Positions 25,981-30,300 of a stretch of DNA of 30,300 nucleotides are shown here, one piece after another. Under the pieces are notes generated by a model that ran no database searches, had not been told where the DNA came from, and saw only the letters and a program-made list of their open reading frames with translations. Both the position numbers and the translations under genes were made by a program. Source of the stretch: an uncultured Pseudomonadota bacterium (GTDB lineage: Bacteria; Pseudomonadota; Gammaproteobacteria; Steroidobacterales; Steroidobacteraceae). The first letter of the stretch is position 1. Each line of letters opens with the position of its first letter. Location: assembly GCA_946479515.1 (NCBI GenBank), contig CAMLGF010000044.1, forward strand, positions 1-30,300, given 5' to 3'.

Positions 25981-25986
25981 TATACT
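25981..25986 (+). promoter_or_regulatory. -10-like TATACT, leaderless start of a small gene
   Basis: TATACT is followed by 7 nt (TCCCGCC) and the ATG at 25994. No Shine-Dalgarno is present. It lies in the 102-bp gap after the VanZ-like gene. Confidence 0.5.
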
Positions 25987-25993
25987 TCCCGCC

Positions 25994-26293
25994 ATGGAAC
26001 CGATCGCCGACACCTTCGACGCCGCCTTCTCCAAGACCGTGGATCTCGCCAACAAGATGGCGGACAAGGACAAGGACGCGGACCTGTGGGACATCGCCGA
26101 TGGCCTGCTCGCCGGCGCCATCCAGTACTGGCTCTATTCGCGCCAGCCCTGCGGCGACTCGCGTTGCCAGGACTGCATGCCGATCAGCACGGCCGAAGGC
26201 CGCATGTCGGAGCTCAAGCGGCTGATCGAACAGCTCGCGTCCGAGAGCGAGTACTTCCACACCCCCACCGACTCCAACGCCGGCCGCGCGTAG
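25994..26293 (+). CDS. Small Cys-containing protein of unknown function
   Basis: This 99-residue protein is one I do not recognise. It is mostly helical and acidic in the first half (KTVDLANKMADKDKDADLWD), then has AGAIQYWLYSR and a cysteine cluster, C53-x4-C58-x2-C61 (PCGDSRCQDC), that could bind a metal. There is no signal peptide or membrane helix. The frame is open from 25976, but the ATG at 25994 begins right after a TATACT -10-like element. Codon use resembles its neighbours. A GCCGGCC/GGCCGGC hairpin (26279-26299) overlaps its stop. It is not obviously in an operon. Confidence 0.75.
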   Translation: MEPIADTFDAAFSKTVDLANKMADKDKDADLWDIADGLLAGAIQYWLYSRQPCGDSRCQDCMPISTAEGRMSELKRLIEQLASESEYFHTPTDSNAGRA

Positions 26294-26335
26294 GCCGGCT
26301 GCCCGCGAAGACGCTCGGGCAACAGTCCCGGACGC

Positions 26336-26376
26336 GCAGTCATGCGTCCGGACTCGCAGTCAATCGCGCCGGACTC
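26336..26376 (+). repeat. Imperfect ~20-bp tandem duplication
   Basis: GCAGTCATGCGTCCGGACTC is followed directly by a near copy (GCAGTCAATCGCGCCGGACTC). It lies in the 156-bp gap between two small genes. No function is evident; it could be a local duplication or a protein-binding site pair. Confidence 0.4.
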
Positions 26377-26449
26377 CCGGACATTCGCCGCATCTCTCCT
26401 GCTAGTTAGTCTGCCGGCCCCGCTATCGGGTAACCACAGGAGAAGATTC

Positions 26450-26965
26450 ATGAAGAAGATTTCGCCGCTCTCGGCGTTGCTCGCCGCCGCAGTCATGCTG
26501 TCGGGCATGGCTCTGGCGCACGACCACCCGGGCCGTGATCCGCGCGGTGGCAAACGCGACAATCCGCCGCCGCCGGCCGTGCTTCAGCTCGACGAGGTGC
26601 GCAATGCGGCATCGAAGTATCTCGACGTCGATCGCGCGGTCGCCGACGGCTACGTCGACATCGGCCTGTTCATGCCCCACATGGGCTGGCACTACATGAA
26701 CGACAAGCTGGTCGACGAGCGTTTCGAGCCGGGCAAGCCGGAACTGCTCGTGTATGCGGATGATCCCTGCGGCGGCAAGCGCAAGCTGGTCGCGGTGGAG
26801 TACGCGGTGCCGTTCGCACTGTCGAAGCGGGCGCCGCTGGGCTTCATCGGCCGCGCAGACGAATGGGACGCGAACCAGACGTTCCAGCTGTGGACGCTGC
26901 ACGCCTGGTTGTACGAGTACAACCCCGACGGTGTATTCGTCGCGCACAACCCGCGCGTCCCGTAG
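26450..26965 (+). CDS. Secreted protein of unknown function
   Basis: This 171-residue protein has a Sec signal peptide (MKKISPLSALLAAAVMLSGMALA, cleavage before HDHPG). A Gly/Pro/Arg-rich linker with His residues is followed by a conserved domain: FMPHMGWHYMNDKLVDERF, PELLVYADDPCGGKRKLVAVEYAV (cited for the LVAVEY core) and FQLWTLHAWLYEYNPDGVFV, ending AHNPRV. I recall this pattern from a widespread uncharacterised secreted family in Actinobacteria and Proteobacteria. The several conserved His and Trp could line a ligand site, but no activity is known. The ATG at 26450 has AGGAG (ACAGGAGAAG) at good spacing; upstream in-frame starts to 26342 are rejected. Confidence 0.82.
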   Translation: MKKISPLSALLAAAVMLSGMALAHDHPGRDPRGGKRDNPPPPAVLQLDEVRNAASKYLDVDRAVADGYVDIGLFMPHMGWHYMNDKLVDERFEPGKPELLVYADDPCGGKRKLVAVEYAVPFALSKRAPLGFIGRADEWDANQTFQLWTLHAWLYEYNPDGVFVAHNPRVP

Positions 26966-26970
26966 GAATC

Positions 26971-26983
26971 GGGGGCGGCCCCC
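26971..26983 (+). terminator. Hairpin after the secreted protein gene
   Basis: GGGGG-CGG-CCCCC begins 5 nt after the stop codon and is followed by ATTTCC. The stem is strong but the T-tract is poor. Confidence 0.35.
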
Positions 26984-27028
26984 ATTTCCTGGAAACCGGG
27001 CCGGGGCTGAAGAGCTCCGGCTCCGTCT

Positions 27029-27045
27029 CCGGACGCGGCGTCCGG
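27029..27045. terminator. Hairpin abutting the gabT stop
   Basis: CCGGACG pairs perfectly with CGTCCGG around a 3-nt loop, and the hairpin ends at the base before the gabT stop codon. It lies between two convergent genes and may end transcription from both sides. No T-tract is seen. Confidence 0.4.
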
Positions 27046-28347
27046 TCAGGCCACGGCCGTGGTCGTGCCGGCCGACGCTTCCGCCAGCGACTGTTCCAGC
27101 AGGACCAGACCTTCGTCGAGCTGCGCCTCCGGGATGGTCAGCGGCGCCAGGATGCGGATGACGTTCGAATACAGACCGCAGGACAGCAGGATCAGTCCGC
27201 GGCGTCCCGCGGCCTGCACCACCGCCCGGGTGAGCTCGGCATCCGGCGCATCGGCGCGGCGATTCTTCACCAGCTCTATCGCCACCATCATGCCGAGTGC
27301 GCGCACTTCGCCGATGCACGGGAACTTGGCCTGCATCTGCCGCAGACGCGAAACGAGTCGCGCGCCCAGGTCCTGCGCGCGCTGATTCAGGTTCTCCTGT
27401 TCCAGCACTTCGAGTACGGCGAGTCCCGCGGCACAGGCCAGCGGCGAGCCCGCGAACGTACCGCCGAGCCCGCCCACCACCGGTGCGTCCATGATCTCGG
27501 CCTTGCCGATCACGGCCGATAGCGGCACGCCGCCCGCGATGCTCTTCGCCACGGTCATGAGATCGGGCTCGATGCCCGCGTGCTCGATCGCGAAGGTGCG
27601 GCCAGTGCGCGCAAAACCGGTCTGGATTTCATCGGCGATGAGCAGGATGCCGTGCTTGTCGCAGAGCGCCCGCAGGGCGCGCAGGAATTCCGGCGGCGCG
27701 ATGTAGAACCCGCCTTCCCCCTGCACCGGTTCGATGATGAGGGCCGCCACGCGCTGGGGATCGACGTCCGCCTTGAAGAGATTCTCGATCGCGGCGAGCG
27801 ACTGTTCCGGCGCGACGCCATGGAACGCCATGGGATAGGGGACATGGAACACTTCCGGCAGCATGGGCCCGAAGCCAGCCTTGTACGGCTGCACCTTGCC
27901 GGTGAGCGCGATGCAACCCAGCGTGCGGCCATGAAAGCCGCCCGTGAACGCGATGACCGCGCTGCGCCGGGTGGCGTAACGCGCGATCTTCACCGCGTTC
28001 TCCACGGCTTCGGCGCCGGTGGTCAGGAAGATGCTCTTCTTGGGCGTCGGGCCGGGCGCGAGCCGGTTCAACTCTTCGGCCAGCGCGATGTAGCTCTCGT
28101 AGGGCGTCACCTGGAAGCAGCCGTGCGTGATCTTCTCCAGCTGCGCCGCCATGGCGGCCTTCACCCGCGGATGCAGGTGGCCGGTGTTCACGACCGCGAT
28201 GCCGCTCGCGAAATCCACGTAGCGGCGGCCCTCGACGTCCCAGAGCTCGGCGTTCAGCGCGCGGTCGGCATACACGGCCAGTGAATTGCCCACGCCACGC
28301 GGCACCGCGGCGATGCGCCGCTTGTGCAGATCGGCATTGTTCGACAT
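27046..28347 (-). CDS. gabT: 4-aminobutyrate aminotransferase-like class III aminotransferase
   Basis: This 433-residue class III PLP aminotransferase transfers the omega-amino group of GABA or related omega-amino acids to 2-oxoglutarate. Signatures are DFASGIAVVNTGHLHPRV, FLTTGAEAVENAVKIAR (phosphate cup), AFTGGFHGRTLGCIALTG, IIEPVQGEGGFYIAP and LLIADEIQTGFARTGR. K268 in MTVAKSIAGGVPLSAV is the Schiff-base lysine. The whole pattern matches GabT/PuuE rather than acetylornithine or beta-alanine enzymes. The start ATG has a weak AGAGG nine nt upstream. It begins 12 bp after the stop of the IorB-like gene, so it is probably in the same transcript. No succinate-semialdehyde dehydrogenase lies next to it in the window. 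Confidence 0.92.
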   Translation of the reverse strand: MSNNADLHKRRIAAVPRGVGNSLAVYADRALNAELWDVEGRRYVDFASGIAVVNTGHLHPRVKAAMAAQLEKITHGCFQVTPYESYIALAEELNRLAPGPTPKKSIFLTTGAEAVENAVKIARYATRRSAVIAFTGGFHGRTLGCIALTGKVQPYKAGFGPMLPEVFHVPYPMAFHGVAPEQSLAAIENLFKADVDPQRVAALIIEPVQGEGGFYIAPPEFLRALRALCDKHGILLIADEIQTGFARTGRTFAIEHAGIEPDLMTVAKSIAGGVPLSAVIGKAEIMDAPVVGGLGGTFAGSPLACAAGLAVLEVLEQENLNQRAQDLGARLVSRLRQMQAKFPCIGEVRALGMMVAIELVKNRRADAPDAELTRAVVQAAGRRGLILLSCGLYSNVIRILAPLTIPEAQLDEGLVLLEQSLAEASAGTTTAVA

Positions 28348-28359
28348 GGATCCAGACCT

Positions 28360-30300
28360 CTACGCCATGTGATGGCGGGCCAGTGGCAAGGATCGCAGTC
28401 TACGCCCGGAGCCCTGGAAAATGGCATTACAGACGGCGGGGGCCACCAGTGCGGTGGCCGGTTCGCCTATGCCGCCGGGCGCCTCGTGGCTGTCGATGAG
28501 ATAGGCGTCGACGCGCGGCGCGTCGTTCATGCGCGCCACCGGGTAGCTGTCGAAATTGGTCTGCCGCACGCGCCCGCCGTGCAGGTTGATCTGGCCCCAC
28601 ATCAGCGCCGAATAGCCGAACAGGATGGAGCTTTCGATCTGCGCGACCACGGTATCGGGGTTCACCTGCTGGCCGCAGTCCGCGGCGCAGTACACGCGAT
28701 GCACCTTCACCTTGCCGTCGTTCTCGATGGTGATGTCGGCGACCTGCGCCATGTACGTGCCATAGCCTTCCATGATCGCCAGGCCGTGCGCATGGCCGCG
28801 CGGCGGGTAGCCGAAGCGCGCCTCGTGGGTCACCAGGTCCAGCACCTTGAGGAATCGCGGCTGTTTCTCCAGCAGCGCGCGGCGGAATTCCGCCGGTCCC
28901 TTGCGCTGCGTGAATGCCAGCTCGTCCATGAAGCACTCGGCGACGAAGCAGTTCAGCGAATGGCTGACGCTGCGCCAGTAGCCGACGTTGATGCCGATCT
29001 CCTGCTGCCGGAAATCGACGCGCACGTTCGGCACGTCGTAAGGGTAGTTGGCGGCGGCCTCCACTGCGAACGGATCGACGTTCTTCTCGACCGCGGCCGG
29101 GAACATGCGCGCGGTGATCGACGGACCCGTCAGATGCAGTCGCCACGCCGTGAGCTTGCCCTTGGCGTCGAACGCCCCGGTGGCCTGATCGAAAGCCGGC
29201 GGACGATAGGCGTCGTGCGTCATGTCGTCCTCGCGGGTCCACAGGAGTTTCACGGGTTTCCTGACCGCCTTGGAGGCCTCGACCGCGGCGGGGATGAAGT
29301 CCACTTCCAGCCGCCGGCCGAATCCGCCGCCGAGGAAGGTGGTGTGCACCGTCACCTTCGAGGCGTCCACGCCGGCGGCCTTGGCCGCGGCCGCCTGGGC
29401 GATCTGCTGCACCTGTGTGGGCACGTACAGCTCGACGCCCTCCGCGCGCACGTCGGCCGTGCAGTTCTGCGGCTCGAGCGTGGCATGCGCGAGCAACGGC
29501 AGCTCGTAATCGGCGCGGATCACGCGCGCCGCGCTCTTGATCGCGGCGTCGACGTCGCCATCGTTGCGGGCCACGCGCCCGTCAGCTGCGGCGCCCTTGC
29601 GCAGGGTCTGGGCGATCCTGGCGTCGTTGAGCGCGGCGTTCGGGCCCGCGTCCCATTCGATCTGCAGCGCGTCGCGCGCCTTCTTCGCGCGCCACCAGTT
29701 GTCGGCGACCACCGCGACCCCCGAGGAGGTGAGCACGGTGGCGACCACGCCGGGCATGGCGCGCGCCTTCTCGTCGTTGAAGGTCTTCACCGTGCCGCCC
29801 AGCACCGGGGGCTGCGCCAGCGCCGCATACAGCATGCCTGGCAGCCTGACGTCGATGCCGTACACGGCGCTGCCGTCCACCTTTGCCGGCGTGTCCTTGC
29901 GACGTTGCGGTTTGCCGATCAGCGTGAACTGCTCGGCGGGTTTCAGCGGCACGTCCGCCGGCACGGGTAGTTTGGCGGCCGCCGCGGCCACCTCGCCGAA
30001 CTTCAGTTTCTTGTACTGCGGCGAGATGACCACGCCCTCGTCCACCTTGCAGGTGCGCGCATCCACACCCCATTCCGCGGCCGCCGCGGCGACCAGCAGA
30101 TGGCGCGCGGTGGCACCGGCCTTGCGCAGCTTGTCCCAGCCGTCGCGCACGCTGGTGCTGCCGCCGGTGATCTGGCCGCCCAGCAGATTGTTGACGTAGG
30201 CATCGCCGGGCGGAGCGAATTCCACCTGGATCTGCGCCAGCGACACGCCGAGTTCCTCGGCCAGCAGCATGGGCAGGGCGGTGTACACGCCCTGGCCCAT
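28360..30300 (-). CDS. IorB-like molybdopterin-binding subunit, N-terminus outside the window
   Basis: The gene is cut by the right edge. The visible 646 residues are the C-terminal part of a xanthine dehydrogenase-family large subunit of the isoquinoline 1-oxidoreductase (IorB)/CO dehydrogenase type, a molybdenum hydroxylase. It starts inside MGQGVYTALPMLLAEELG. Other marks are LLGGQITGGSTSVRDGW (molybdopterin loop), the repeated-domain motif KVDGSAVYGIDVRLPGMLYA, HTTFLGGGFGRRLEVDF, GINVGYWRSVSHSLNCF and, near the end, the catalytic glutamate in APGGIGEPATALVAP. The substrate is probably an aldehyde or N-heterocycle, and the protein is often periplasmic through a Tat signal that would lie upstream. 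The [2Fe-2S] partner (IorA) should be to the right of the window. gabT follows 12 bp downstream. Confidence 0.9.
   Translation of the reverse strand: MGQGVYTALPMLLAEELGVSLAQIQVEFAPPGDAYVNNLLGGQITGGSTSVRDGWDKLRKAGATARHLLVAAAAAEWGVDARTCKVDEGVVISPQYKKLKFGEVAAAAAKLPVPADVPLKPAEQFTLIGKPQRRKDTPAKVDGSAVYGIDVRLPGMLYAALAQPPVLGGTVKTFNDEKARAMPGVVATVLTSSGVAVVADNWWRAKKARDALQIEWDAGPNAALNDARIAQTLRKGAAADGRVARNDGDVDAAIKSAARVIRADYELPLLAHATLEPQNCTADVRAEGVELYVPTQVQQIAQAAAAKAAGVDASKVTVHTTFLGGGFGRRLEVDFIPAAVEASKAVRKPVKLLWTREDDMTHDAYRPPAFDQATGAFDAKGKLTAWRLHLTGPSITARMFPAAVEKNVDPFAVEAAANYPYDVPNVRVDFRQQEIGINVGYWRSVSHSLNCFVAECFMDELAFTQRKGPAEFRRALLEKQPRFLKVLDLVTHEARFGYPPRGHAHGLAIMEGYGTYMAQVADITIENDGKVKVHRVYCAADCGQQVNPDTVVAQIESSILFGYSALMWGQINLHGGRVRQTNFDSYPVARMNDAPRVDAYLIDSHEAPGGIGEPATALVAPAVCNAIFQGSGRRLRSLPLARHHMA

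Overview
The window is about 30 kb of densely coded, high-GC bacterial chromosome. It holds 23 intact or nearly intact genes, one edge-truncated gene and one decayed gene. I see no rRNA or tRNA gene, CRISPR array, prophage or transposase. The housekeeping genes (typA/BipA, a YebC-family regulator, a YceH-family protein) and the mix of leucine catabolism, a secreted S9 peptidase, a Tat-exported Gfo/Idh/MocA oxidoreductase, an amidohydrolase and an IorB-like molybdoenzyme suggest a free-living aerobic gammaproteobacterium. Steroidobacteraceae or another Xanthomonadales/Nevskiales relative is my best guess, but it is an inference from gene content and not a phylogenetic result.

Layout. 1-3.8 kb (minus): a TPR protein, a Rieske oxygenase alpha subunit, an AdiC-like amino-acid/polyamine permease and a decayed alpha/beta hydrolase. 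3.85-7.5 kb (minus): an S9 peptidase followed by a Tat-signal Gfo/Idh/MocA oxidoreductase. 7.6-13.9 kb: the leucine/isovalerate (liu) locus in a divergent arrangement. Isovaleryl-CoA dehydrogenase and a FadR-type GntR regulator run leftward; both methylcrotonyl-CoA carboxylase subunits and methylglutaconyl-CoA hydratase run rightward. The 55-bp gap between the two arms holds a perfect match to the FadR-subfamily operator consensus. 14.0-17.4 kb: a secreted amidohydrolase, a two-CBS protein and a conserved protein of unknown function. 17.4-22.1 kb (minus): typA, DUF2721, a cyclophilin-like PPIase, YebC and a nitroreductase. 22.1-22.3 kb: a perfect 45-bp inverted repeat. 22.3-26.97 kb: PilZ, threonine aldolase, DUF486, YceH, VanZ-like and two small uncharacterised genes. 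27.0-30.3 kb (minus): an IorB-type molybdopterin subunit (cut by the window edge) followed by a GabT-like aminotransferase.

The clearest coherent pathway is leucine degradation: isovaleryl-CoA to 3-methylcrotonyl-CoA (LiuA), to 3-methylglutaconyl-CoA (LiuB plus LiuD), to HMG-CoA (LiuC). The last enzyme, HMG-CoA lyase, is not in the window. The most unusual signal is not a gene. Six genes have a TANNNT (-10-like) hexamer 5-7 nt before the start codon and a seventh, PilZ, has one before its alternative start, so much of this chromosome appears to be transcribed as leaderless mRNA. In one case a single palindromic AGTATACT could serve two divergent leaderless genes. I found no obvious new defence or mobile system.
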